Shown piece by piece: positions 20,294-29,273 of a DNA stretch of 51,312 nucleotides (position 1 is its first letter; every line of letters starts with the position of its first letter). A model generated the notes under the pieces. That model was not told the origin of the DNA, searched no databases, and saw nothing but the letters and a program-made list of their open reading frames with translations. Source of the stretch: an uncultured Chloroflexota bacterium (GTDB lineage: Bacteria; Chloroflexota; Chloroflexia; Thermomicrobiales; UBA6265). The translations under genes and the position numbers were made by a program. The stretch is taken from NCBI GenBank assembly GCA_937901745.1, contig CALGSZ010000111.1:1-51312 (forward strand), written 5' to 3'.

Positions 20294-20773
20294 ATGACCG
20301 AGAGTCGAGATATTCAATCGGAAGAGAGCCGCGGATTTGTCGAGGGTTGGGGAACCGCTGGCTCTGGAGCTGACGACGAAGCCGGGCGAACGGTGCCGGC
20401 CGGAGAACATCAGGGTTTGAGCGCGACTTTCACGGCAGAGCAGATCGCGGCTACCTTCCGCGTCGGTGTGGAACGGGTCGAGCGCGCGATGAAGGGAGAG
20501 CTCGGGTTGGATCGCGCGGCACGGGTTGACTCGCTTGGCGCGCAGCTTCTGGCAGAGATTCTCCTTGCTGACCGTCCGCTCGCGGATCGCGAGGCAGCCT
20601 TGATGGAACTGGGAGCCTATACGCCGCGCTCCGACACCGCCTGGGGCCTGGGCGACAAGGCGCCAGGTGAGGAAAGCGATCGCCTTGCCGGATCGGCCGA
20701 CCGGCCCGCGACAGAGCGAGCTAGCCCGCACTCGTCGTACAACCCGGCAACGCAGCCCGCCAACGACGAATAG
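20294..20773 (+). CDS. Small hypothetical protein with a helical core
   Basis: The ATG at 20294 has CAGGAGGT six bases upstream; the open frame extends further but without an RBS. The 159-residue protein is acidic and disordered at both ends. The central ~70 residues (TFTAEQIAATFRVGVERVERAMKGELGL, SLGAQLLAEILL, REAALMELGAY) look like a compact helical domain, possibly helix-turn-helix-like. I do not recognise a family. The position between a zinc-ribbon protein and a pseudokinase suggests a shared process. Confidence 0.65.
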   Translation: MTESRDIQSEESRGFVEGWGTAGSGADDEAGRTVPAGEHQGLSATFTAEQIAATFRVGVERVERAMKGELGLDRAARVDSLGAQLLAEILLADRPLADREAALMELGAYTPRSDTAWGLGDKAPGEESDRLAGSADRPATERASPHSSYNPATQPANDE

Positions 20774-20918
20774 CGTGCCGCTCTGGCGCTCCTCTCGAAA
20801 CGATTCCGGTCTCGACCACGGATAGGACGATTGGCCGATAGACTGTTGGCCCTTCGGCGGGCATGCTCGTCGTGGCGTCATTGACGCGGGTACGAGCGCA
20901 CCGACGACGGATGACGGC

Positions 20919-22115
20919 ATGGCAATCAATGCACCAGCAACTTCAGAACGACCAATCACAATCGGCTCATTTGCGCTGCTCCGTCGCTTGCCGGCTAGCC
21001 CCGCCGAGCGTCCGGGCATAATTGTCGCCGAGGCGGCCGGCCGTCCTGAGACCCCGTTCGCCGAACGTTCCGCCATCCTCCGGTGCTTCCCAGCGCCTCC
21101 GGCCGGCGAAGCTGATCCGCTCCAAGAGGCTGCCCGAAAGCTAATCAGCATCTCTCACCCGCACCTGGTTCCAGTGCTCGAAGCGGGTGTGCAGGGCACG
21201 GTGGTCTATGCCGCCGAGGCTCGCCCAGACGGCGTCGCTCTCACTGAGTACGCGCGCGGCAACGCCCTTCCCCCAGCGACGGTCGCGCGGATAGTCGCGG
21301 ATCTAGCCGCCGCGCTCACTCATCTGCACTCATCGGGATTGAGTCACGGCCGGGTGACTCCCGCCTCGATCTGGATCGACGGCAGCGGGCGGGCGCTACT
21401 CAGCGGACTCGTCCCGGCGGTGCCGCCAGTCGATCCAAACGCCGCGGATCCCTGGGGACTGCCCGAGGGGATCGGCGCCGGGCTGGCCGCGGATCAATAC
21501 CACCTCGCCCTTACCGCCACGCAGCTCATTACCGGCCGCGAGCCGACTGGACCAGCTGATCCGAACAGGGTAGTTATGGACGGCGTTGCCGAGCGCATCG
21601 CGGTCATCCTTCGACGCGGATTAGCGATACGTCCGGATAGCCGATTTCCATCCGTGGCCGATTTCAGCCGGGAGCTGAGCGCGGCCGTCGCGCAAACGGG
21701 CGAGGACTTGATCGCCGCCGTCTGGGAGGCGCTCGCGCGAGAGGACCGCGCGATGGCCAACCTCATGATCGGTCTTGCCGAGCGGTGTGCACCCGATCAC
21801 AAAGACCTACCGCTCCTTCGCCTCCGCCTCCAGGCAGGCGCGCCACCAGGCATTGAATCGCTCGCGCAAGCTCTCGGCAACATCGCTCCTTCGCCTGCCG
21901 AAGGCGTAACCGGCGCGACAGTTCCTGGTCAGGCCCCGGCAGCAGCGACGCCGGCTGGGGCCGATCAGGCCGCCATCGCCGCACTCCTCACGCCTCCCGT
22001 CGTTCCCACGTCGCCGGCCAAGCGCTCCAATCCATGGATAACGTTTGCGGCCGGGTTCTTCGGCTGCATCGCGCTCCTGGTGCTGCTTATCGCGCTTTCG
22101 CTCGCCTACAGCTAG
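20919..22115 (+). CDS. Membrane-anchored Ser/Thr pseudokinase
   Basis: The first ~260 residues follow the bacterial Ser/Thr kinase fold: a degenerate N-lobe, then LHSSGLSHGRVTPASIWI at the catalytic-loop position, and LAADQYHLALTATQLITGREP where active kinases read D-x-Y-x-L-G-x-x-L-Y-E-M-L-T-G. The catalytic residues are lost. The HRDxKxxN loop has become HGRVTPAS, DFG is replaced by SGL, and the VAIK lysine position appears to be Arg (AILR). A Pro/Ala linker and one C-terminal membrane helix (WITFAAGFFGCIALLVLLIAL) follow, placing the kinase-like domain in the cytoplasm. It probably binds a partner rather than phosphorylating. It is convergent with the PrsW-like gene 18 bases away. Confidence 0.75.
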   Translation: MAINAPATSERPITIGSFALLRRLPASPAERPGIIVAEAAGRPETPFAERSAILRCFPAPPAGEADPLQEAARKLISISHPHLVPVLEAGVQGTVVYAAEARPDGVALTEYARGNALPPATVARIVADLAAALTHLHSSGLSHGRVTPASIWIDGSGRALLSGLVPAVPPVDPNAADPWGLPEGIGAGLAADQYHLALTATQLITGREPTGPADPNRVVMDGVAERIAVILRRGLAIRPDSRFPSVADFSRELSAAVAQTGEDLIAAVWEALAREDRAMANLMIGLAERCAPDHKDLPLLRLRLQAGAPPGIESLAQALGNIAPSPAEGVTGATVPGQAPAAATPAGADQAAIAALLTPPVVPTSPAKRSNPWITFAAGFFGCIALLVLLIALSLAYS

Positions 22116-22133
22116 TGAAGCGATAGATCGCGG

Positions 22134-23336
22134 CTAGCGCCGCGTCTCCGGCCAATCCTCGAACGCCGCGTCCTCGGCGGTATTGGAGCTTGTCGTTTCC
22201 ACCGGCTCCTCACTTAGCGGCGGAGTCTCACTTGGCGCCTGCGATTCGACCGCCGGCGAGGCGTCGATCGGCATCGTTGGTTGGTCCGGCGACAAAGGCT
22301 GGATCGGCTGGGAATCAGCCGCCGGCAGCCGCTCCTCGCCAGGCTCCAAGAGTTGGGGCTCCTGAGGCACCAGAGCCGCGCCACATTGAGCGCAGAATCG
22401 TCCCGGCGGCGTCCGGCTTCCGCAAACGGGACAGGTGATCCAGCTCTCGTGCGCCGCTCGACTAAGGCGGTCAGTCTCCACCGCATCGCGCACGACGATT
22501 CGCGCGGCGAAGGCCAGACCAGCGAAGATCACCACATCGAACGCCAGCTCCGCCCGAGTCTCCCCCCCAACGGTGATGAGACCGACCAGCGCGGTCGCGA
22601 TCGCGCCGCCGAACGCCGCCACGGCGCCAGCAAGAAGGTCGAGCCTCCCGCGGTCAAGCTGGCCCCGCCAGAGTGCCGCGCAGAGGATGGCGCTCGTCGC
22701 ACAGGAGATCCCGGGACGGACGATCAGCACGCCAAGCAGCGCGGCCGTCCAATCCCCGACTGAGCCACCGAGGCGATCTTCCTGAATCACCGGCCAGAAA
22801 TAGGTGATCGCTGCCGCCGCGGCGAACGCGCCGCCAGAAGCTGAGCCAAGCAGCACGCCGTCCATCACCTCATTGCGGAACGCGGACTGCTGTCGCACGA
22901 AGAGCGGTCCGGCAACCTTCAGCACCTCGCCGATGATCGGAACGATGATGCCGACGACGAGGATCGAGGCGGCTCCCGCATCGGCGATGTCCAGATTGAC
23001 CCGACTCATCATCGGGCCACAGCAGGTAAAGGCGGGATCCGTCTCGCGCTCAAACTGTTTGAGCAGGATGATGTTGAGCAGTCCGATGAAGACTCCGGCG
23101 ATGGCGCCGAATCCAGCGGAGATCGCGACCCATCCCCACGGCTCGGACTCGAAGAGGTCGCGCCGGCTCATCTCTAGGAGGACAGCTACCGGCAGGATCA
23201 AACTGGCGATCAAGATGGCCAGGCCAACGGAATCGAACAAGAGGGCCACAACCGCGGCACAGCCACCGACGACGATCGCCGTGTACGGCCGGACGACGGC
23301 TTCCCTGATTCGCCCGAGATTCGGCCTCGTTGCCAT
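22134..23336 (-). CDS. PrsW-like multi-pass membrane protein with C-terminal zinc ribbon
   Basis: The 400-residue protein has about eight hydrophobic segments in residues 1-285, then a zinc ribbon (CPVCGSRTPPGRFCAQCGAAL) and a Pro/Glu-rich disordered tail. The layout and stretches such as IVPIIGEVLKVAGPL and DGVLLGSASGGAFAAAAAITYFW recall PrsW/CAAX-type intramembrane metalloproteases. The usual EExxK has only one Glu, the Glu after the small-residue segment is replaced by Ala, and no His is seen where the third motif would lie. If the assignment is right, the protein is probably proteolytically inactive. The zinc ribbon resembles the one in the 19.3 kb gene. Assignment to PrsW is moderate. 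Confidence 0.6.
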   Translation of the reverse strand: MATRPNLGRIREAVVRPYTAIVVGGCAAVVALLFDSVGLAILIASLILPVAVLLEMSRRDLFESEPWGWVAISAGFGAIAGVFIGLLNIILLKQFERETDPAFTCCGPMMSRVNLDIADAGAASILVVGIIVPIIGEVLKVAGPLFVRQQSAFRNEVMDGVLLGSASGGAFAAAAAITYFWPVIQEDRLGGSVGDWTAALLGVLIVRPGISCATSAILCAALWRGQLDRGRLDLLAGAVAAFGGAIATALVGLITVGGETRAELAFDVVIFAGLAFAARIVVRDAVETDRLSRAAHESWITCPVCGSRTPPGRFCAQCGAALVPQEPQLLEPGEERLPAADSQPIQPLSPDQPTMPIDASPAVESQAPSETPPLSEEPVETTSSNTAEDAAFEDWPETRR

Positions 23337-23417
23337 CCGATCTGCCTTTCCCTGCTCTTTGCCTGCTCAGGTATCCGCGAGGTCACATGTTTTGCCAGTA
23401 GTGTAGACCGCGGTCGG

Positions 23418-24383
23418 CTAGCGCGGCGCCACGCCACTTTCGCCGCCCAGCGCCCGCTCGATCTCGTCAAACGTTGGGAGCGCGTCAAAGGCGCCTGACT
23501 TCGTCGTCGCGAGGGCGCCCGCCACAACCGCGTAGCGCATCGCGTCCACCAGCCGGTGACCGCGAATCATCTGCGCGACCAGCGTCCCGGCGAACGCATC
23601 CCCTGCTCCCACAGTATCGACCACTTCGACCGCCAGGGACGGCGAGTGGAACTCCGTGTCACGGTCAATCGCAACGGCGCCGACCTCCCCGAGCGTGATC
23701 ACGATCGCGGGGCACCCGAGTCGCTCCTTGAGCGATCTGCCAGCGCGAAGCGCATCGTCCGGGTCATTGATAGCCCCGCCAGCAAGGCGTTCCGCTTCCC
23801 TACGATTTGCAATCAGGAGATCGACATGGCGGACGAGTTCGCTAGGTAGCTCAACCATCGGTCGCGCGGGAAGCGGAGAGGCGTTCAAGATGACCATGGC
23901 GCCTGCCTGACGCGCGATGGCGGCGGCTTTGGCGCTTACCGCCGCCGAGACTTCGAGCTGGAGCATCAGGGCGCGACTCGCCTCGATCGCGGACCGGGTC
24001 CGCTCGACATCCTCCGGATTGAGCCGCGCGGAAGCGCCCGGCACGATAATCGACGCGTACTCTCCATCGCGGCCAATCAAGATCGGGCTCGCTCCGGTCG
24101 GGACCTCACCGTCAATTTGAACATAGGAGAGGTCCACTCCCTTGGCCGAAAGGCGCGCCCGAAGCTCCACTCCTAGTGTGTCTTCCCCCACCCTACTGAT
24201 GAGGAACGAGCGAATCCCGCAAAGCGCCACCTGCGTCGCCTGGTTGCCCGCCTTGCCGCCCGGCTGCATCGAGAACCGTTCGCCCAATAGCGATTCACCG
24301 TGAGATGGCAAGCGCTCGGCGACCGCGATGAGATCCATATGCAGGCTGCCGAGCACCGCAACTGATGGCTCGCTCATGGTCAC
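23418..24383 (-). CDS. PfkB-family carbohydrate kinase (ribokinase-like)
   Basis: The 321-residue product has the PfkB layout: VLGSLHMDLIAVAERLPSHGE at the N-terminus, the substrate-binding GGKAGNQATQVALCG and the ATP/catalytic-base motif DTVGAGDAFAGTLV near residue 260. It phosphorylates a sugar or nucleoside using ATP in the cytoplasm. The substrate cannot be fixed, but the N-terminal GGKAGNQA is ribokinase-like. Its start overlaps the stop of the upstream isomerase gene (ATGA), so the two are translationally coupled. The pair diverges from a sugar ABC transporter, supporting a role in catabolism of the imported sugar. Confidence 0.88.
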   Translation of the reverse strand: MTMSEPSVAVLGSLHMDLIAVAERLPSHGESLLGERFSMQPGGKAGNQATQVALCGIRSFLISRVGEDTLGVELRARLSAKGVDLSYVQIDGEVPTGASPILIGRDGEYASIIVPGASARLNPEDVERTRSAIEASRALMLQLEVSAAVSAKAAAIARQAGAMVILNASPLPARPMVELPSELVRHVDLLIANRREAERLAGGAINDPDDALRAGRSLKERLGCPAIVITLGEVGAVAIDRDTEFHSPSLAVEVVDTVGAGDAFAGTLVAQMIRGHRLVDAMRYAVVAGALATTKSGAFDALPTFDEIERALGGESGVAPR

Positions 24384-25363
24384 CCGCCTGCATTCAGCGC
24401 CAATTCTTGGAGAAGCCGCGTTGCGGCGAGCGCGTCGTGCCTCGCCTGGATCGCACGAATCTCTTCATCATTCATCCGGTCGAGAAGACGCTCCAGGCGC
24501 ATCACAGTGGCGATGTTGTGGGCGGTCTCCGCGGCTGGATCGACACGCTCCGGGAATGTGTCGAAGTAGATCGTCCCGCGATAGTCGTACCGGCGCAGAT
24601 ACCAAAGCAATTCGAGTGTTTCCCAGAGGTGGACGCTGGCTACAGGCAAACCATCGTCGGCCGGGCCGTAGCCATCGTTGAGATGCACGCCAAACAGGCG
24701 GCCGGCTGCCAGCGCCTTGGCGGCCGCGGCGGCGGGTAATTCTCGCGCCATCAGACTGTGGCAGAAGTCGATCTGCACGCCGAAGTTCGGCCGATCCACA
24801 TCGCGAACTGCCAGCAGCGCGTCGGACATTGAGCCGATCAGCGAAGCTCGCCGCGGCTCGAGCAGCTTGTACTCGACACTGATTCGGATAGACGGGTTGT
24901 GGTCAGCCACGCGGCGGAATCCTTCGATCTCCCGCTCCCACAGCGTCTCGTAATCGACCTCGAACGGGAGGTCGAAGCCGTCGTGCGCCATCCATAGATT
25001 GACGTGAGGCACGCCGAGTCGGGTGGCAAGTTCGACCGCCTCGATGGCCACCGCGATTGCTTTCTCGCGGACATCCGCCGATGGGTGAGAAAACGCGCCA
25101 AGCGCGAAATCCGCCGCCTCGAAGCGCAAGCTCAGCGCGGTCAAGGAGAGCCCGTTCTCTTCGAGGAGCGCAACCAGGCTTGGCTCTTCGATGCCCCGCA
25201 AGTGCTGAGGATAGTTCAGCTCAACCGCGTTCAGCCCGGGAATGGCAGAGATCGCGCGAAGCAGATCGGGCAATGCGGTTCGCGAGGGGGACCGAAACGA
25301 GTTGATGCGCGTCGCGAAATACTGGCGGAAATTCGTGAATGCTTCGGGGAAATCCGTTGTCAT
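24380..25363 (-). CDS. Sugar phosphate isomerase/epimerase (TIM barrel)
   Basis: The product belongs to the xylose-isomerase-like TIM-barrel superfamily (AP_endonuc_2). Metal-ligand-type segments are VNLWMAHDG, ISVEYKLLEPR, GVQIDFCHSLMA, GVHLNDGYG and GTIYFDTFPE. The ATG at 25363 starts 327 residues at the onset of homology; the frame opens 34 codons earlier without support. The enzyme probably interconverts the transported sugar or a derivative. Rhamnose isomerase and similar enzymes share this fold, so the exact substrate is open. It is the first gene of a two-gene operon with the PfkB kinase. Confidence 0.8.
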   Translation of the reverse strand: MTTDFPEAFTNFRQYFATRINSFRSPSRTALPDLLRAISAIPGLNAVELNYPQHLRGIEEPSLVALLEENGLSLTALSLRFEAADFALGAFSHPSADVREKAIAVAIEAVELATRLGVPHVNLWMAHDGFDLPFEVDYETLWEREIEGFRRVADHNPSIRISVEYKLLEPRRASLIGSMSDALLAVRDVDRPNFGVQIDFCHSLMARELPAAAAAKALAAGRLFGVHLNDGYGPADDGLPVASVHLWETLELLWYLRRYDYRGTIYFDTFPERVDPAAETAHNIATVMRLERLLDRMNDEEIRAIQARHDALAATRLLQELALNAGG

Positions 25364-25432
25364 GCGTTCAGTCTCATCGGTCGGCTGGCGATTCAGGCAT
25401 GACTGCCGAATATCAGCCACGCTAAACGTTGG

Positions 25433-25462
25433 TTGACAGTCTCCAAACGTGCTGCATACTAT
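25433..25462 (+). promoter_or_regulatory. Promoter of the sugar ABC operon
   Basis: TTGACA (25433-25438) and TACTAT (25457-25462) are 18 bases apart, giving a start near 25469 and a leader of about 170 nt. It lies in the region between the divergent isomerase and the binding-protein gene, so a shared regulator could control both directions. Confidence 0.75.
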
Positions 25463-25638
25463 CAATCGCCCTAAGCGACCGTCGAAACGCTCAGCCAGGA
25501 GAACGATAGCCGAACGGGGGACTCCGCAAGCAAGGGCGCGTCTTTGTGCGCGCAGAGGGACGGCGACAAGCGTATTCTGGCAAGCGAGACGGCGGAATGG
25601 TGTGGCAGGATTGGCACCGCAGAATGAGGAGGTGAGAA

Positions 25639-27312
25639 GTGTCGCACCGTGAGGTCAAGCTCTTCGGCCGTCGCGCCAATCGGCGGACCGTCGTCAAGGC
25701 CGCGACCGGAGCAGCAGCATCGTTCTGTGCCTGGGGCGTCGCCGGTAAGGCTTACCGGCGCGCACTGGCTCAGGAAAGCGTCAAGGACCAGATCTTGGCG
25801 ATTCCGGGGCCGGGCGCTGGCGCTCCGACCGAGTCGGACATGGAGCGCGTCGGCGAGCTCTGCCTGCGCACGCAAAATCGCGGCAAGTTCCAGGGTCAGA
25901 CGGTCGTTTTCCAGGGTCTGAGCAACGCCGGTTTCCACGTCAACGTCTTCCGCCCGCTCTGCCGCGCGTGGGAGGAGGCGACCGGCGCCAAGATCGAGTG
26001 GATCGAGGTCACCCAGGCTGACTCCTATCCGCGCATGTCGCAGGCGATCTCGACCGGCAACATCGAGTTCGACGTCCTCGAAGGATCGGGTACGTGGGAA
26101 GGCGAGCTCCTTGGCGGCGGCTACTGCGTCCCGATGCCGGATTGGGTGCGGAACGATCCGGGCTACGACTTCGATGACATCGTCCCCTACCTGCAAGGCC
26201 CGACCCGCACCTGGGACGGCGTGATCTACGGCGCCTCGATCGACGGCGATATGCACCATTTCAACTACCGCAAGGATGTCTTCTCCGATCCGGGCCTGGC
26301 GGAGGAGTGGAAGGCAAGCGGCGGCGAAGGCGAGTGGGGCGTGCCGACGAGCTGGCAGCAGGTGCAGGCCTACTCCCAGTTCCTGAAGGGGAAGGAGTTC
26401 GAGGGCCAGCCGCTGTACGGCATCCTCGATCCCCTCGCCCGCGGCGGTGGCGTCGGCGCCTACTTCTTCTTCAGCCGCGCCAGCGCCTACGCGAAGCACC
26501 CGGACGATCCGGCGTTCTTCTTCGATCCAACCGACATGACGCCGAAGATCAACAGCCCGGCGTTCGTCCGCGCGCTCGAAGACATGATCGCGGCGGTCGA
26601 TGCCGCGCCGCCGGATCAGGTCAACGCTGACCTCTTGAAGACGCTCGGCGACTTCCTCGCCGGAACCGGCACGATGGTCCACTGGTGGGCGGACGTCGGA
26701 TCGAACGTCTACACCTCGGATCAGAGCGTGGTTCAGGACAAGGTCGGCGTCAGCATCCTGCCCGGCTCGCCGGATGTCTACAACTGGCAGACCAAGAGCT
26801 GGGACACCATCCCGGCAGACGCCACGCCGGCTCCCGGCAGCGCTCCTGGCCTCAACCATGCGCCGTACCTCGCGTTCCTTGGCTGGGGCCTGTACGTGAT
26901 GAAGGCGGCCGAGGAGCGCGGAGTGTCCGAGGCAGCCTGGGACCTCGTCTCCCACCTGACGGGCAAGGACATCTCCCTCTGGATGATGATCTACCCGTCC
27001 GGCATGAACCCGTGGCGCATGAGCCACTTCAACGCGGCGGACTGGACGATTGCGGGTTACCCTGAGGCGTTCGCCCAGGAGTACCTCGACTCGATCATGA
27101 ACTCCTACAACCACCCGAACCGGATCGTCGACCTCCGTATCCCGGGCGCCGGTCAATACCTGATCGCCCTGGAGGACGAGTACACGCGGGCGGTCGCCGG
27201 CGAGATCTCCGCGCAAGAGGCGCTCGACAACGCGGCCGCGAAATGGAACGAGATCACCGACCAACTCGGTCGGGAGCAGCAGCTCGCGCTGTACCAGGCG
27301 TCGCTCGGCTAG
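25639..27312 (+). CDS. Sugar ABC transporter substrate-binding protein (family 1), Tat-type signal
   Basis: A GTG start follows AGGAGGTGA. The N-terminus has twin arginines and a short hydrophobic stretch (NRRTVVKAATGAAASFCAW), suggesting Tat export. The 557-residue body is an extracellular solute-binding protein of the maltose-binding type, with sugar-binding-protein features such as YPRMSQAISTGNIEFDVLEGSGTW and an aromatic-rich C-terminal lobe. At 557 residues it is longer than the usual ~420. Two permease genes follow after an intercistronic hairpin. The long open frame on the opposite strand is a GC-rich shadow. Confidence 0.9.
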   Translation: MSHREVKLFGRRANRRTVVKAATGAAASFCAWGVAGKAYRRALAQESVKDQILAIPGPGAGAPTESDMERVGELCLRTQNRGKFQGQTVVFQGLSNAGFHVNVFRPLCRAWEEATGAKIEWIEVTQADSYPRMSQAISTGNIEFDVLEGSGTWEGELLGGGYCVPMPDWVRNDPGYDFDDIVPYLQGPTRTWDGVIYGASIDGDMHHFNYRKDVFSDPGLAEEWKASGGEGEWGVPTSWQQVQAYSQFLKGKEFEGQPLYGILDPLARGGGVGAYFFFSRASAYAKHPDDPAFFFDPTDMTPKINSPAFVRALEDMIAAVDAAPPDQVNADLLKTLGDFLAGTGTMVHWWADVGSNVYTSDQSVVQDKVGVSILPGSPDVYNWQTKSWDTIPADATPAPGSAPGLNHAPYLAFLGWGLYVMKAAEERGVSEAAWDLVSHLTGKDISLWMMIYPSGMNPWRMSHFNAADWTIAGYPEAFAQEYLDSIMNSYNHPNRIVDLRIPGAGQYLIALEDEYTRAVAGEISAQEALDNAAAKWNEITDQLGREQQLALYQASLG

Positions 27313-27323
27313 ACGCCGCTGCT

Positions 27324-27356
27324 GGCCGGCGGGGGCCATGCGCCAACCCGCCGGCC
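27324..27356 (+). promoter_or_regulatory. Intercistronic hairpin after the binding-protein gene
   Basis: A perfect 10-bp stem (27324-27333 with 27347-27356) and a 13-base loop lie 12 bases past the binding-protein stop. In sugar ABC operons such hairpins stabilise the upstream message so that the binding protein outnumbers the permeases. TACTTTG follows, so partial termination is also possible. Confidence 0.6.
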
Positions 27357-27446
27357 TACTTTGATCGAGATAGCGCTTAGCGAATCGGACGGGATGCCTT
27401 CGCCAGCCACAAGCCGGCAGGGCATCCCAGACTGTGAGGTGACGGA

Positions 27447-28373
27447 GTGGCGACCAAGACGGTGCCGGCAGGGCAGGTGGTCGCCCCCGCGCGCCCACGC
27501 TCCAGCATCGCGTGGGAGCGCCGGGCGTTTGTGTTGCCGGCGGTGATCGCGACACTCGCGGTCGTGATCTTTCCGACAATCTTCGGCATTTACGTGAGCT
27601 TCACCGACTGGCAGCGGGCCAGCACCGCCGGACGCGTCTTCAACGGTCTGGATAACTTCCGGCGAATGTGGAACGACGATGCGTTCTGGACGGCCCTGAA
27701 GAACAACCTGATGTTCGTCGTCATCGGGGTGCCGATTCAGTACGTCATCGCCTTCGGCCTCGCCCTCCTTCTCAATCAGGAGATTCGCGGCAGGAAGTTC
27801 TTCCGCGTCGTCTTCCTCATCCCGTTCATGATGAGCCCAATCGCCATCGGGTGGATGGTCGGCCGGGCGGTGCTCGACGCGCGCTACGGCCCAGTCGCTT
27901 GGGCACTCGATGAGCTCGGATTCCGCGCCACGTTCTACGACACGGGCCTCAAAGCCGTCTTCACGCTGATTCTCATCAACGCTTGGTACGCGATTCCGTT
28001 CATGCTCGTCATGCTGCTGGCGGGCCTACAGGCGCTTCCCCACGAGGTGTTTGAGGCCGCGAAGATCGACGGCGCCAGCCGCTGGGCATCGTTCCGCGAT
28101 ATCACCTTCCCGTTGATGTTACCCGTGAGTCTGACCGCGATCGTCTTGCGCGTTGTCTTCGAGTTCAAACTGATCGACATCATTCAGGTGGTAACCGGCG
28201 GCGGCCCCGGCTCCAGTTCGCAGACATTATCGTTTTATGTCTACAAAGAGGGCTTCCTGAGTGGCAATATCGGCTACGGCACGGCGATGGCCGAGGTCTT
28301 TCTCATCTTCGTCATCATCTTCGTGACGATTCTCATCGCCATCTTCAGCCGGTGGCTCCGTCGGGTGACATAG
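27447..28373 (+). CDS. Sugar ABC transporter permease (MalF type)
   Basis: A GTG start preceded by GAGGTGACGGA opens a 308-residue protein with six hydrophobic segments. The cytoplasmic EAA loop reads EVFEAAKIDGASRWASFRDITFPLMLP, which docks onto the ATPase. A GGGPGSSSQTLSFYVYKEGF segment near the end is typical of the MalF/UgpA permease group. It pairs with the MalG-type permease 15 bases downstream. No ATPase gene is in the operon, so a shared MsmK/UgpC-type ATPase encoded elsewhere is likely. Confidence 0.92.
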   Translation: MATKTVPAGQVVAPARPRSSIAWERRAFVLPAVIATLAVVIFPTIFGIYVSFTDWQRASTAGRVFNGLDNFRRMWNDDAFWTALKNNLMFVVIGVPIQYVIAFGLALLLNQEIRGRKFFRVVFLIPFMMSPIAIGWMVGRAVLDARYGPVAWALDELGFRATFYDTGLKAVFTLILINAWYAIPFMLVMLLAGLQALPHEVFEAAKIDGASRWASFRDITFPLMLPVSLTAIVLRVVFEFKLIDIIQVVTGGGPGSSSQTLSFYVYKEGFLSGNIGYGTAMAEVFLIFVIIFVTILIAIFSRWLRRVT

Positions 28374-28388
28374 GATCGGGAGCAGAAC

Positions 28389-29273
28389 ATGAGCGCGCCA
28401 GCCATCGAAATCACGCGGAGCCGAGGACGAATCTCGCTCGGAAAGCCGATCACCTACATTCTGCTCATCCTCTGGGCTTTCATTTGCCTGTTCCCACTCT
28501 ATTGGACGGCAACGCTCTCGCTGAAGAATCTGGTCGCGATCACAACCGGGCCGAAGTGGATCCCGTGGGTCGATTTCACGCCGGTTTACCTTGGCTGGCG
28601 CGACCTTTTCGAGAGCAGCCAAGGGGACCGGTTCTTCACGGCCTTCCGCAATAGCCTCGTCATCTCTCTCAGCGCGGGTTTCGCGGCGTTGGTTCTCGGC
28701 TCGCTCGCGGGCTACGGCCTGACGCGGTTCCAATACAAGTTCGGTCCATGGCGCAACCGCGACATCTCGTTCTGGTTCCTCTCGCAGCTCGTCTTGCCGC
28801 CGGCGGCGGTCATCATGCCGCTGTACATCCTCTACAACGAGGTCGGGCTGTACGACTCGCGCATCGGGATGATCCTGCTCTACACGGTCGCGTTCCTGCC
28901 CATCGTCATCTGGATCATGCGCGACCAGTTCAGCGCGATCCCGATCGAGCTGGAGCAAGCCGCGCTCGTGGATGGGGCCTCCACCTGGGGAGCGTTCCTC
29001 CGCATCGCGGTGCCGCTCGCTGCGCCGGGAATGGTGGCGGCTCTGATCATCGTCGTCGTCTTCTGCTGGAACGAGTACCTCTTCGCCGCGATCCTCACGT
29101 CACGGACGGCGTACACGCTGCCCCAGCTCATCGCGACGCAGGTGAGCTCGCAAGGCGTGAAGTTTTGGACGATGGCGGCGGTCGCGATCAGCGCGGTCGC
29201 GCCGCTGATCGTGATCGGCATTCTCCTAGAGCGATACATCGTCAAGGGTCTGACCGCGGGCGCCGTCAAGTAG
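28389..29273 (+). CDS. Sugar ABC transporter permease (MalG type)
   Basis: The 294-residue protein has six membrane segments and the MalG-type EAA loop (ELEQAALVDGASTWGAFLRIAVPLAAPG). The C-terminus is the usual ERYIVKGLTAGAVK, which contacts the ATPase. It completes the transporter begun by the two preceding genes. The start is the ATG 15 bases after the MalF-type stop. Confidence 0.92.
   Translation: MSAPAIEITRSRGRISLGKPITYILLILWAFICLFPLYWTATLSLKNLVAITTGPKWIPWVDFTPVYLGWRDLFESSQGDRFFTAFRNSLVISLSAGFAALVLGSLAGYGLTRFQYKFGPWRNRDISFWFLSQLVLPPAAVIMPLYILYNEVGLYDSRIGMILLYTVAFLPIVIWIMRDQFSAIPIELEQAALVDGASTWGAFLRIAVPLAAPGMVAALIIVVVFCWNEYLFAAILTSRTAYTLPQLIATQVSSQGVKFWTMAAVAISAVAPLIVIGILLERYIVKGLTAGAVK

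Noticed and set aside
20135..21151. 338-codon minus-strand frame across the small hypothetical and pseudokinase genes
   Set aside because: It is Ser/Arg-rich with no domain, and opposes two plus-strand genes with good starts.
25471..27579. About 700-codon open frame opposite the sugar-binding protein
   Set aside because: The composition is antisense-like and it covers a well-supported solute-binding protein and its RBS on the other strand.
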